Part shown: positions 51,151 through 63,002 of the stretch, piece by piece | How positions within the stretch are numbered: the first letter of the stretch is position 1 | Layout: every line of letters begins with the position of its first letter | From: Morinoia aosen | Lineage: Eukaryota > Arthropoda > Malacostraca > Amphipoda > Talitridae | Length of the DNA: 64,000 nucleotides | Assembly: GCA_030386875.1 (NCBI GenBank) | Contig: CM059558.1 | Coordinates: 5,899,501 to 5,963,500, forward strand | Direction of reading: 5' to 3' | Position numbers and translations under genes: made by a program | Notes under the pieces: model-generated | What the model saw: only the letters and a program-made list of their open reading frames with translations | What the model was told of the DNA's origin: nothing | Databases searched by the model: none

Positions 51151-52660
51151 GGGGAGAGGGATCCCGGTCGACGGAGTCGTGAGTTACTCTCGGCGACAAT
51201 TTCTGCCCCTGTCAGTCGGCCAAACATTAGAATCTGGCGACGGTCGCAAATATCAGTGACACTGCGCCCGAGGGCAGTCCTTTTGGGCCACGGTAGAGGC
51301 CACGCAAATGGGTCACATTATAATACATTTTTATGTCCATAAGCATGAGCACGACTGGACAAAAGCTACGTGAGATGTCGTCTGATAAAGTCCACGACCT
51401 TCTTGGCGTTATATCGATCGCGGTCCGAGCAAGCAAGTTATGCACAATCGAACCGTGAAAGGTAAAGAATTTGGCAGGATTGTGCGTGGTATTTCTATGT
51501 TGGAGAGGCAGTTTGTTAGAACAGAGATCATAAGAGCGAAAAACTGATCGGGTTGCTCGGGCGGAGACATCACGAGAAGCTTGGACACCTACTGGGAGTG
51601 TCTCTGTAGTAGCATCCACAGCTCCAACTGTCGCAGACAACCATCCGTAAAAAACAGCGACTACAAAATGATGAAATTCAACCCCGTGGAGAACTTGTCG
51701 CTGAATATTTTAGGGAGGACCGACCTTCCTATGAAAGCAGGGAACAACTTTTCGACATCGTCGCTAATGAAAGAGTGTGATTGAATTGGACAGAACTATT
51801 CCACGACGACCCAACGACCCACCTTGATTGAAAGCGCTGCAACTCGCGTTTGTAGTTGTTCGTTGCACAACTGATGCACGGAAAGTGTTGAAAGAAGACG
51901 CAACTCAATGACATTATCACGCGTCGATGGCTTGCCTGCCTAAGCAGCGGCGGCCGAGGTATGCGACGCCCGATTCGGGGACCTTATTATTTATTCTAAT
52001 GCGCTCTTGAAGATCGTGTCCTGCTTTATCAGGAGCAGCTGATCTCCACGAGTATATCACGACACGGTTTTACGATCCCCAGACGGCGGCTCCTCTTCGC
52101 AGGGGTGCGGCTAAGGGTCAGTCCTGCTGCCCTGGTAGGACTGGTGAGATACGCCGCTCGTCCTCGCAATTTGAGGCGCGACTTTTGTTTCCTGACTTTT
52201 ACTTAGCGTTGTAAAACTTTGTAGGCGACGCCATATTGAACTGTCAACGATTTCTTAGTTCATCCTGGATAGGATGAACAAACTCTTTAAATGTGGCAAT
52301 GCAAGAAAGTTTCAACAGAATCAGCTTTGCAAAAATTGATTCTTAAAATACTCGTACCTTATAGTGAGAACGTAAAAAAGTCTGAATTACCTTCATGCAC
52401 GGAAATTTGACATCTGAACGCCATTTTTAGTAAAACTTAATGACGCTACTTAGAAACCATCTATGTATTACAAGAACATGATTAATATGCCAAAATGTGT
52501 ATTCTGATAGCTCATTTAAACTCGTACAAAGATTTTCACACCAGATCCATTATGAAAAAAGCTGAGCGCGAGGCTCAATGACCAAGAGTGCGATAGGATC
52601 CGAATCATCCAAGATGCTGCAGAGGTATTATAGAACCCTAAGTTAACCTCTCTTCTTCAT
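51151..52660. other. GC-richer unassigned segment
   Basis: About 51100-52180 is richer in G and C than its surroundings. It holds a 137-codon minus-strand frame (51227-51640) and a shorter plus-strand frame. Neither shows a recognisable domain. A 9-bp-arm hairpin (GTTCATCCT / AGGATGAAC) sits at 52258-52279. Confidence 0.35.
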
Positions 52661-52689
52661 ATTCGTGCCTCACTCCACTAGTGCGTTCC

Positions 52690-52800
52690 ACATTCCACCA
52701 CCACGTGGCCCACTCCACCACCAACACCACATAGGCCACACCACCACGTGGCCCACTCCACCACCACCACATAGGCCACACCACCACGTGACCACCAAGC
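52690..52800. repeat. 40-43-bp tandem repeat, about 3 units, CACGTG in each
   Basis: CACGTG occurs at 52702, 52745 and 52785 within C/A-rich units (CCACCACGTGGCCCACTCCA). It abuts a GC-rich island at 52800-52930 that has a CATTTTGCAG acceptor-like site on minus. Confidence 0.8.
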
Positions 52801-52929
52801 CCCCGTCACGAGGAGGTGCCAGAGAGCGGCGGCTATCAGCCCATCCGTCGCAGCACCGCCGCGCAGCGCCGCGTGAGGCCGCAGCGTGACACACACCGCA
52901 TCCTCGTGCCAGTGTGAGGCCTTGGGCTC

Positions 52930-54640
52930 TGCTGCCGCCTCTTGAGCTCCCACCACCTGCAAAATGCGACATATTTACGGTTTCTTGCCTATTTCAAACT
53001 TTCCGATCGATTCATTTAGATGGATGGGAAAGGAATATTAGAATTCCACCTTCAGCGCTGAAACATAAATGGAAAGAAAAGCCATACTTTGAATATACAT
53101 AAAAAGTCAATAAAACGAAAAAAGAAACATCTTTAAAATTTAGATCCGATCCTCATTCAAACACATGCAGAACTGACACATGCTCTCATCGGCTAACTTA
53201 CACACCCATGCACGAGCACGTACAAGCACACATTCACTCATGGAAACCTCACATACACAGACGCCGTTCGCGGATGAAAGAAGCACAACTGACGCACTTG
53301 TCATATTTCTATTGTTCTCGTTTAACGATCCCACGAATACTATTACTTAATCTCTGAAGCTTGTCATCAGTACTGTAAAAATTACTTTAAAAAGCTATCA
53401 TATTGAATCATTTTCTATAGAAACTTTTTTGAAGAGATTTGTGACCCTTACAAGAGAAGCGTTTTGAATCCATTATTTTTCAAACGTGCAAGACACGTTC
53501 TTCACTGTCAAATAGAACATATTAGCTCTATGATTATTGTTCCTGATCGTTAAGAAGCAGAAACCCGCCCACTATTGTTCGTGACTGCCAATGAGAACAT
53601 TAGCCCTCTCTCTCTCTCATCGTTGTCTCAGAGTGTCTATAATATAAGAAAGCGTAAACACTCTCACCTTTCACTGTCAAGGAGAAGAATCATCACATCG
53701 TCACATCGTCAAGTGTTATAAGCTCGAAGTGATATAATCTCGTGTTATAACCTAAAATCTCCTGCGATAAAAATATCATTTCTACACCAGTGTTTTCCCA
53801 GTTTTTCAGGAATGTTTTCCACGGAACAATGCAAATCTGCTGCATGTCAAGAACTAGCATCATTTTCAACACTTACAACCCTTACTTTGTGCTCAGTGGT
53901 TTGTGTTCGAGAAGGGCAGCAGGAATCACATTATGCTCCGTCTATCATCAGATTTTTATTAACATATCTCCGGGCACCCGCTTCACTTCTTGCTTGTTTC
54001 GTCCAACAATATACCCCTAATATTTCTATCCACCAATCATTCGTTACACGCGGATAATGGAAAGCAATTCACCATTTAGTATTGCTATACTTTCACGAAG
54101 GTATAAATGATATTACTATTGAATAACATATGGAAAGGAAACGGTATAATAAATATTAAATGCGCTGATGGATCGCCAATGTTGCATGTTTGGCGGAAAG
54201 CCTCATGTTCAATCACTACATACAAGTCATCTGACTCATCTCTACAGTGAACAACTCACTATGTACTAGCATTTTACTCTCGGAATTTTTTTAAGGCTGT
54301 CAACAATCTTAAATGTGATCATTGTAACATTCGAAATACAAATCAATATTTAAAAAAGTGTTTCTTCTTCGTAATAATTATTACTTGCTTGAATATATTC
54401 TACAGTTCAGATATTATTCAATAGAGAATAGCTCAACAAGTAAAACCGTCCAAGCTCCAATCCTTTGTCGCAACTCGACGAAGACTTTTTCTGCATGATA
54501 GGCTTTTTAATTCCTGCCGCCTTCAGACGTTTTCCCGGAGCTTCGGTTTGCTTCAGGACGGCTGCCCTAATCCCCTTACACGCCGGGCTGAGCCGTGCCC
54601 TCTGTTGCCCTGTCGCTCCCAGTGAGGAATAAATCAGGGA
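52930..54640. other. Unique DNA, no gene recognised
   Basis: AT-rich except for a short GC-richer part at 54500-54620. A (TC)n run lies at about 53606-53617 and a CACATCGT doublet at 53695-53710. Confidence 0.45.
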
Positions 54641-54900
54641 CTGCCGTATTGTTGCTTCGTGGGTGTGTTATGTTGAGGTGGTGTGTGTAGTGGCGGCGGG
54701 GGGCTGTGTGTTGTGCTGTTATAGTGATATGTACTGTGGTGGTGTGATGCTGTGGGGTTGCGGAGGTGTCCTGTGGTGCTAATACACCACTGATAGTGCT
54801 GCGGTGTCGTGGAGATGGGGTTCTGGTGCAACACTTTCCCTCTTTGGCTAAAATGGTTGTGATGGTGTGGGTACATCGATTTTTGTGGTCGATGTGTGGT
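54641..54900. repeat. GT-rich low-complexity region
   Basis: Plus strand dominated by GTG/TGTG words without a fixed period. It may be decayed minisatellite related in composition to the array at 55.4 kb. Confidence 0.5.
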
Positions 54901-55432
54901 CCTGATAGTAGAGTGAATGCGTTGCTCCCAGTGCTGTACCGAATACAATGCTCAGGGCCTCAGAGTGACCTTATTAGAGCGCGACATTGCGGTCAGGAAA
55001 GCTGCGATACTTCTTAACATTCAGCGATATAATTTGGCCCCTCTCGTGCTCTTCAAAGTCCCAAGATGCACACAACAAGGGTTGTGTTATAGGGAGGTGC
55101 AGTGCTAGTGCAACTGCTGTAATTAGCCAAAAAGCGGCCAAAGGTTTTCTAAAAGGGCACGACGCACGAAGTATCGCAGCTCACGCTACACGCTGATCAA
55201 CACGAAGCATCCGTTCGTTATGTTTTAGAAATACTGATAAAATGATTAAAAATTATTGAGAGAAACAATGGCCTAAATCTTCTCTTGAAACTAATCAATA
55301 CCATTAAGACTACTAATTCAACCACAATAACCGTAATAAGACATGTAGACGCACTCAATGCTCAAATCTAGACACCGGATTCAATTCCGTCTCGGCGTGC
55401 TTAAGACTGCTGAGATGTTCCTGTTGTACAGG
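54901..55432. other. Unique spacer, no gene recognised
   Basis: Short overlapping open frames without recognisable content. Confidence 0.5.
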
Positions 55433-56815
55433 AGTGATGTGGTGAGGTGTTGTGTGGTCAGGTGTTGCTGTGTGTTGTGTGGTCAGGTGTTGCTGTGATG
55501 CTGTGTGTTGTGTGGTCAGGTGTTGCTGTGATGCTGTGTGTTGTGTGGTCAGGTGTTGATGTGATGCTGTGCGTTGTGTGGTCAGGTGTTGCTGTGATGC
55601 TGTGTGTTGTGTGGTCAGGTGTTGCTGTGATGCTGTGTGGTCAGGTGTTGCTGTGATGCTGTGTGTTGTGTGGTCAGATGTTGCTGTGATGCTGTGTTGT
55701 GTGGTCAGGTGTTGCTGTGATGCTGTGTGTTGTGTGGTCAGGTGTTGCTGTGATGCTGTGTGTTGTGTGGTCAGGTGTTGCTGTGATGCTGTGTTGTGTG
55801 GTCAGGTGTTGCTGCGATGCTGTGTGTTGTGTGGTCAGGTGTTGCTGCGATGCTGTGTGTTGTGTGGTCAGGTGTTGCTGTGATGCTGTGTGTTGTGTGG
55901 TCAGGTGTTGCTGTGATGCTGTGTGTTGTGTGGTCGGGTGTTGCTGTGATGTTAGGGCTGTGTGTTGTGTGGTCAGGTGTTGTTGTGATGTTAGGGATGT
56001 GTGTTGTGTGGTTAGGTGTTGATGTGATGTTAGGGCTGTGTGTTGTGTGGTCAGGTGTTGTTGTGATGGTAGGGCTGTGTGTTGTGTGGTCAGGTGTTGT
56101 TGTGATGTTAGGGCTGTGTGTTGTGTGGTCAGGTGAATTGATGTGATGTTAGGGCTGTGTGTTGTGTGGTCAGGTGTTGATGTGGTGTTAGGGCTGTGTG
56201 TTGTGTGGCCAGGTGTTGTTGTGATGTTAGGGCTGTGTGTTGTGTGGTCAGGTGTTGATGTGATGTTAGGGCTGTGTGTTGTGTGGTCAGGTGTTGATGT
56301 GATGTTAGGGCTGTGTGTTGTGTGGTCAGGTGTTGTTGTGATGTTAGGGCTGTGTGTTGTGTGGTCAGGTGTTGATGTGATGTTAGGCCTGTGTGTTGTG
56401 TAGTCAGGTGTTGTTGTGAAGTTAGGGCTGTGTGTTGTGTGGTCAGGTGTTGATGTGATGTTAGGGCTGTGTGTTTTGTGGTCAGGTGTTGATGTGATGT
56501 TAGGGCTGTGTGTTGTGTGGTCAGGTGTTCTGTGATGCCAGGGCTGCGTGTTGTGTGGTCAGGTGTTGCTGTGATGCTGTGTGTTGTGTGGTCAGGTGTT
56601 GCTGTGCTGTTAGGGATGTGTGTTGTGTGGTCAGGTGTTGCTCTGATGCTGTGTGTGTTGTGTGGTCAGGTGTTGCTGTGATGTTAGGGCTGTGTGTTGT
56701 GTGGTCAGGTGTTCTGTGATGTCAGGGCTGCGTGTTGTGTGGTCAGGTGTTGCTGTGATGCTGTGTGTTGTGTGGTCGGGTGTTGCTGTGATGTCAGGGC
56801 TGTGTGTTGTGCAGT
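55433..56815. repeat. GT-rich minisatellite with 33-bp and 39-bp unit forms, about 38 units
   Basis: All units share GTGTGTTGTGTGGTCAGGTG. The 33-bp form dominates to about 55950. A 39-bp form with an extra TTAGGG-containing hexamer dominates about 55950-56540, and a mixture follows. A few units are 31 bp or carry small indels. Open frames on plus and minus are artefacts. Confidence 0.95.
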
Positions 56816-57295
56816 CAGATACTTCTGGATAGTGTGAGCTGTGTAGTATTTTTGCAATCATGAGGTAACCTACGAAGTGATGCGCAATTCTCTTCAACGA
56901 ACACCGAGCGGCATGAAAACTTCCATCAGAAACGCAAAGCCGGGGAATTATCGTAAGAAGACACTCCTATGCGTGGTTAGGAATGTGCATATTCCTTTGT
57001 ATCTATGTTACGACATACAAGCCACTGCATGACAACTTGATATATTATTTTGCGTTTCTATTTGTGGTTCTCTGAAGCCCCCTGTACATCTCTATGCGTT
57101 GAGGAATATATTCTTGGCTGTTGTTCATTTTACGCTCGTGCATTATCACGAGTATTGCCGAGAATTATTCAGTACTTTAATTTAATGTGTTTTCTTTTGT
57201 GAGGCGTGGTGTGTTCTTGTGCTACACACTGTATTTGTTATGAGCTACCCTGTATATTATTCTGTGTACTCGATTCTGGTGCCTTAGCGAATACT
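56816..57295. other. Unique spacer, no gene recognised
   Basis: AT-rich, between the GT-rich array and the 21-bp array. Confidence 0.5.
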
Positions 57296-57658
57296 TCTGT
57301 ATATTACCCGGTTATTCCTGTGTACTGCCCTGTTGCTCCTGTGCACTGCCCTGTTGCTCCTGTGTACTGCCCTGTTGCTCCTGTGTACTGCCCTGCTGCT
57401 CCTGTGTACTGCCCTGTTGCTCCTGTGTACTGCCCTGTTGCCCCTGTGTACTGCCCTGTTGCTCCTGTGTACTGCCCCGCTACACATGTGTACTGCCCTG
57501 TTGCTCCTGTGTACTGCCCTGTTAATCCTGTGTACTGCCCTGTTGCTCCTGTGTACTGCCCCGCTACACCTGTGCACTGCCCCACTACACCTGTGTACTG
57601 CCCCGCTATACCTGTGTACTGCCCCACTACACCTGTGTACTGCCCCGCTACACCTGTG
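57296..57658. repeat. 21-bp minisatellite, left part (about 17 units)
   Basis: Two unit forms, GTACTGCCCTGTTGCTCCT and GTACTGCCCCGCTACACCT, each completed by GT. Left of the LTR insertion the first form dominates, then the second. All six frames tend to be open because neither form contains stops. Confidence 0.95.
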
Positions 57659-58959
57659 TGTTATGCTTCTCCGCATAACTGAGTACGGAACTTCGCTAAG
57701 AATCTAGGGAAGCGTTGCTTGGCCTACAACGTAATCCATAAATGATTAAAAAGACCGAATATTAAGCCTGATTTCTGCGAGAAAACATTGCAACGTTACG
57801 TCCTAGAACAGTCGACTCGTCAAGAACAACGCCCAGACGTCGTCGATACGCGTAATGAACGAAGACGCTAACGGAAGATGCTAAGAACCTCAACGGATGT
57901 CTTCATTTGCTTTAATTCATATGTTTAACATTGTTTTGTGGGGATTTTTATATAGTAATGAGGGCAAGGTTAATGATGTATGTTTTCTATTCAATAGTAG
58001 GGATATATCACGTTCTTATTGGTAACCTTGTTAAGTTGTTATTCAAAGTTGGCACCTCAAGGTGACGCCGAACGCGGGTTGCCTGAGGGACTCAGAGGGA
58101 GAGGGCGGCAGTTGGGGCGAGAATACGATCACAAGCAGTCGCATACGAGTTTGTTCCTCTACCTTGGTCCAGTTGGGCCGAGGCTTGCCTCTCAAATTCA
58201 CTACTTCAAGTCATCCTAGAACATCTGTGCCCTCATTCGCTCGAAAGTGATTTACTTCAAGAATACTCAACCGCAGTGCCTATTTAACGTAAATTAGAGA
58301 TTGCCCATCTAGACTGCTAACTGTCGGCATAGTCCCAGCCACCAACCTGGTCTCTCTGCCCTCTACCAAACATGGCGACCTTGCTCCAGCGCGCCAGCCA
58401 GGCGACATTCAGACTGTGAGACCGATCTCCAAATCTCAAGATAAGTTTCCCTCTGATTTCATGTCAAATCCCAGTTCCCTCTCACGCTTCTGAGTATATC
58501 AGGATGTGAATGCGCAGATCGTGTGCGTTCAATTAGGTTACGTATACGTATTTTAGATAATTAATGTCTCAATATTTTACTTCGTTCAATAGTGAATTTC
58601 CTTTAATGTTTTCGTCGTCCTTAATATCCCTCAAATAGATAGGAAGAGATGATATGATTTAGAAAGAAAAGATGATGTTTGAAGCCAGGAAATACGGCTA
58701 AAATGCACGATTAATTTCTGGCCTTAAGCCGGTCGCAACGCTTACCGAAGATTGAATTAAATGTTTACTCAGACTTACTCTGAGTTGGTGGCAGCTACCT
58801 TGATATTAACAAGTAGAAAATAAAAGAAAGGTGACGAATAATCATAATGTCACGACTAATAATATCACATGGAAAATATCATGCATCGCAACAAAGAATG
58901 ACGGCAGAGAAAAATGAAGACCGTGACCTCAGCGAGATAAAATAAAGAGGGTCACGACA
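57659..58959 (+). repeat. 5' LTR (1301 bp)
   Basis: Opens with a perfect hairpin-capable pair, GTTATGC and GCATAAC, separated by 6 bp (57660-57679). A TATATAG word at about 57949 could serve as promoter, and an AATAAA at about 58940 lies close to the 3' end. Functional roles are inferred from position only. Confidence 0.87.
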
Positions 58960-61701
58960 TATGGTGGCTGAGCGTTGGGATTTGAGTTTTGCTTTAAATG
59001 TGAATGTTACTGTAAAATCTCATGCCTACCGGACTCACACCTCCAAAAAAAAAATATATACGTGCATTCAAACATTCAAATTTAAAAATTGATATTTGGC
59101 CGACTAAAAATAATTTCTTTATCTGAATCATCTTATCTCTCTCTTCCTAATGAATACTTATTTGCAGAATGTCATTTGGAACGATAAAGTAATATTGTAT
59201 TAATGTTTCATATTTCAATGTTGTCGATAGACTCATAATAGGTACGGGTGTGCAACGTATCCCTTCATCAAGTAATTTTAACTACCATGTATGCGGCATT
59301 TTCTGTACCATCCAATGTAAAAACTGAAATGTAACAACATGCTACGTTGGAGACGAATGTTAGGATCGAACACTCCTCAATCCTTGAGTGAGCCGGCTTT
59401 GCCGCGGCAGCTCACGCCCTCGCCAATGGAATGTGAGACTATAAACAAAGCCCACGTACCGGCGTACGAACTGCCACAAATGCCACACGCTAGAGCTTTC
59501 CATGATTCTAAACTTCAATAACGCGAACGATAAATGTTGTGAATCACGATTTTCTTAGTTTAGGCATGTAATATTTACGTTTTTCTAATGAAAAATAAAT
59601 TTAATAACACGTGAGAACGTAAAATTTTAATTATTTCATCATTACTGCGTGTAAAATTTCTAATTCGACGTTCGTCAAACAAATTTCTGCGGATACCACG
59701 GCATAATTATGTCAATATCATGGGAATTTTATATTCAAAATTTAAATACTAATGATCAAAGCCAGCTTATAGATAATTTTATTCCAATTTCCGGAGATAG
59801 CATTCTTTAACAAATTTAAATTTAATATTTAAATACAATAGATTCAATTTAAATACCAAATGGCACAGTTTCAACTAGAATGAATGTAAACCAGAGGCGT
59901 TTGTCTGCTATTAGAGTTACTAGTTAGTTAAGGTTTTCAAAATTTAATCACGATTCTTCGGAACAATTTCATTTTGGGCGAATAATCTAAAGAATTAGAT
60001 ATACTATTACTCTTAAAATAATTAATAACCTGCGAATGCATCACATAGGGATTCTGATTGTCACTAAAACGTAATATAATTAATGCGCGAATTACCAGAG
60101 ACACCACAACGTATCTGAGTAGAGAAAATAAGTTTAATTCGTGGTTTCAAAAATTTATCACAGCCAGGATTTATTTCTAACGAATGAATTCGATCACGAC
60201 GATCTCATATTAATATGTTTGCTCAAACGTTCTACTGGCCCTGAATATAACTATGAACTCCATTGCATCGAGTTGATCGAATTTAAATACTATGTATAAT
60301 TTTTGTAATTAATATTTCTGTGTGGGGAAAATAGTTCAATTTGTTTCACTTTCATGTATTTCGATAATTCCGTAAATGTGTGTGTACTCGTAGGATGTAA
60401 TTAATTTTAAACTTTGCGATCTATACTTAAACAATTTTTTGAACCTTATGTTCTATTCGTAATTTGCTTATAATAACGTAAATTTCAAACGTAGGATGCT
60501 TAAATCTTTTTGTAAATACTTGGGAGTTTGAGAGGGAAGGCTTGATTGACGTGATGTAGAGGAAGGCTTGGGAAAAATTAAAGAAGAACATCAGAACAAA
60601 CACTTAATGGGATTGACCTTTCAGGAGTGGTGGATGACATCAGCTGAGCGCGGCTGAACGCACGCGCCGGCACAATCACTCACCACTCACCATGGTTGGT
60701 GAGAGCGGCACCTCCACGAACACGCGCTGCACCACCGCTCTCACCGTCGCCCTGCTCGAACGGTATCACTACTACGGGTAGGCCGCGCACACACGAACGC
60801 ACGCTGCACACCGCTCCCTACTCCGCCATCTACCTCGACGCTTGGAGCACGACGCAAGACGACAACCACCTGAGCTCGCGCACCGACTATCAGAAAACGG
60901 CGAGGCGTAGAAAACTTCGCCAGGCGGCAGCTGGCTATCTCGACACGCAGCTGCAGACCTGAGCTCGCACACCGACTCGTAGAAAACGAGTACGCGAAGA
61001 AAATTTCTTATCAGCGGACTGGGTCGACGACCGCGGCTAATTTTCTACTGAGGCACGGTGAATAGAAAACGACGGGCATTTAAAATTTAAAGGACAGCTC
61101 AACATAGGGATTTCAATCACGACTTCGGACTTCGGATGGATTCGACGACGACGGCTTCAGATGTAATCAACGACGATGAAAATAATACGAAGGCCCGGAT
61201 GAAAATCAACGTGTCAACTCAAAGATCTCAGCATAAAGGCAGCGAGTCCTACGCAACCCCAAAAAAGATGATGAACTCCACGAGATAGTAGTCCACTTCG
61301 ACCAACGACACACGGAATATTTTCCGGAGATCTCTATAAGACTTCTGCAAGTGGTGGAGCAAGTTATGCAGCCCAGGATTATACGACTTGGGTGTATTTG
61401 GAAGTGTTCGCTACACTTCCGAGGGTTTTCACTCTCAAGGATTACTGCAGTGATCCACGCAACGGAGGGAGAAGTCGGTGTCATCTATAGGACACGGTTC
61501 TGCCCATAGGACGACTATAATGACTCCTTTATTTGACGACTCTGAATCAGCGCTCGCCAGAAGAGCAAACTCCAGTTGTAAGCATCTTGACTCTCCCCAC
61601 GTTCCACGCATTTAAGGCGTCGGCTGCACGTGTGAGCAACGTCGAAGATAAGCCTTTCGAGCACAAGCAGGAGCTTGTGATTTGTTCGGCCACGGGGGAT
61701 T
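58960..61701 (+). other. Internal region of the LTR element
   Basis: 2742 bp, AT-rich with a GC-rich segment at about 60630-61000. TGGTGGCTGAGCGTTGGGAT at 58962 is a primer-binding-like start: it opens TGG and later has GGGATTTGA, as in reverse-complemented tRNA T-arms, but the tRNA could not be named. ACGGGGGA at 61692-61699 is a polypurine-like tract. No recognisable retroelement protein was seen. Short open frames (60-90 codons) have no known domains. Confidence 0.6.
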
Positions 61702-63002
61702 TGTTATGCTTCTCCGCATAACTGAGTACGGAACTTCGCTAAGAATCTAGGGAAGCGTTGCTTGGCCTACAACGTAATCCATAAATGATTAAAATGACCG
61801 AATATTAAGCCTGATTTCTGCGAGAAAACATTGCAACGTTACGTCCTAGAACAGTCGACTCGTCAAGAACAACGCCCAGACGTCGTCGATACGCGTAATG
61901 AACGAAGACGCCAACGGAAGATGCTAAGAACCTCAACGGATGTCTTCATTTGCTTTAATTCATATGTTTAACATTGTTTTGTGGGGATTTTTATATAGTA
62001 ATGAGGGTAAGGTTAATGATGTATGTTTTCTATTCAATAGTAGGGATATATCACGTTCTTATTGGTAACCTTGTTAAGTTGTTATTCAAAGTTGGCACCT
62101 CAAGGTGACGCCGAACGCGGGTTGCCTGAGGGACTCAGAGGGAGAGGGCGGCAGTTGGGGCGAGAATACGATCACAAGCAGTCGCATACGAGTTTGTTCC
62201 TCTACCTTGGTCCAGTTGGGCCGAGGCTTGCCTCTCAAATTCACTACTTCAAGTCATCCTAGAACATCTGTGCCCTCATTCGCTCGAAAGTGATTTACTT
62301 CAAGAATACTCAACCGCAGTGCCTATTTAACGTAAATTAGAGATTGCCCATCTAGACTGCTAACTGTCGGCATAGTCCCAGCCACCAACCTGGTCTCTCT
62401 GCCCTCTACCAAACATGGCGACCTTGCTCCAGCGCGCCAGCCAGGCGACATTCAGACTGTGAGACCGATCTCCAAATCTCAAGATAAGTTTCCCTCTGAT
62501 TTCATGTCAAATCCCAGTTCCCTCTCACGCTTCTGAGTATATCAGGAAGTGAATGCGCAGATCGTGTGCGTTCAATTAGGTTACGTATACGTATTTTAGA
62601 TAATTAATGTCTCAATATTTTACTTCGTTCAATAGTGAATTTCCTTTAATGTTTTCGTCGTCCTTAATATCCCTCAAATAGATAGGAAGAGATGATATGA
62701 TTTAGAAAGAAAAGATGATGTTTGAAGCCAGGAAACACGGCTAAAATGCACGATTAATTTCTGGCCTTAAGCCGGTCGCAACGCTTACCGAAGATTGAAT
62801 TAAATGTTTACTCAGACTTACTCTGAGTTGGTTGCAGCTACCTTGATATTAACAAGTAGAAAATAAAAGAAAGGTGACGAATAATCATAATGTCACGACT
62901 AATAATATCACATGGAAAATATCATGCATCGCAACAAAGAATGACGGCAGAGAAAAATGAAGACCGTGACCTCAGCGAGATAAAATAAAGAGGGTCACGA
63001 CA
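61702..63002 (+). repeat. 3' LTR (1301 bp)
   Basis: Collinear with the 5' LTR at a constant offset of 4043 bp, ending CACGACA at the point where the minisatellite resumes. Confidence 0.87.

Larger units (their letters stand above)
57659..63002 (+). mobile_element. LTR retroelement, non-autonomous type, young, inserted in a minisatellite
   Basis: Seen: two 1301-bp direct repeats (57659-58959 and 61702-63002) start TGTTATGC and end CACGACA, with about six differences and no net length change. Between them lie 2742 bp. The flanks are the same 21-bp minisatellite. The left flank stops in the unit word CCTGTG and the right flank restarts GTGTACTG, so removing one duplicated GTG (or GTGT, if the repeats start at 57660) restores a perfect unit. 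A primer-binding-like TGG follows 2 bp after the left repeat, and a G-rich tract precedes the right one. No gag or pol frame is visible inside, so it looks like a non-autonomous derivative dependent on another element. Superfamily not assigned. LTR difference of about 0.5% implies recent insertion (under about a million years at rates usual for insects; the rate is assumed). Confidence 0.87.

Noticed and set aside
51227-51640. 137-codon minus-strand frame
   Set aside because: No recognisable motif or splice context. Kept only as part of the unassigned GC-richer segment.
55371-55400. tRNA T-arm-like word GGATTCAATTCC
   Set aside because: Stem pairing and the rest of a tRNA cloverleaf are missing.
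55950-56540. TTAGGG hexamers suggesting telomeric repeat
   Set aside because: The hexamer occurs once per 39-bp unit and never in tandem. Insects typically use TTAGG arrays. It is part of the minisatellite.
57659-63002. Simple segmental duplication as an explanation for the two 1301-bp copies
   Set aside because: TG/CA termini, in-register resumption of the flanking array with a short target duplication, and primer-binding-like and polypurine-like words fit an LTR insertion better.
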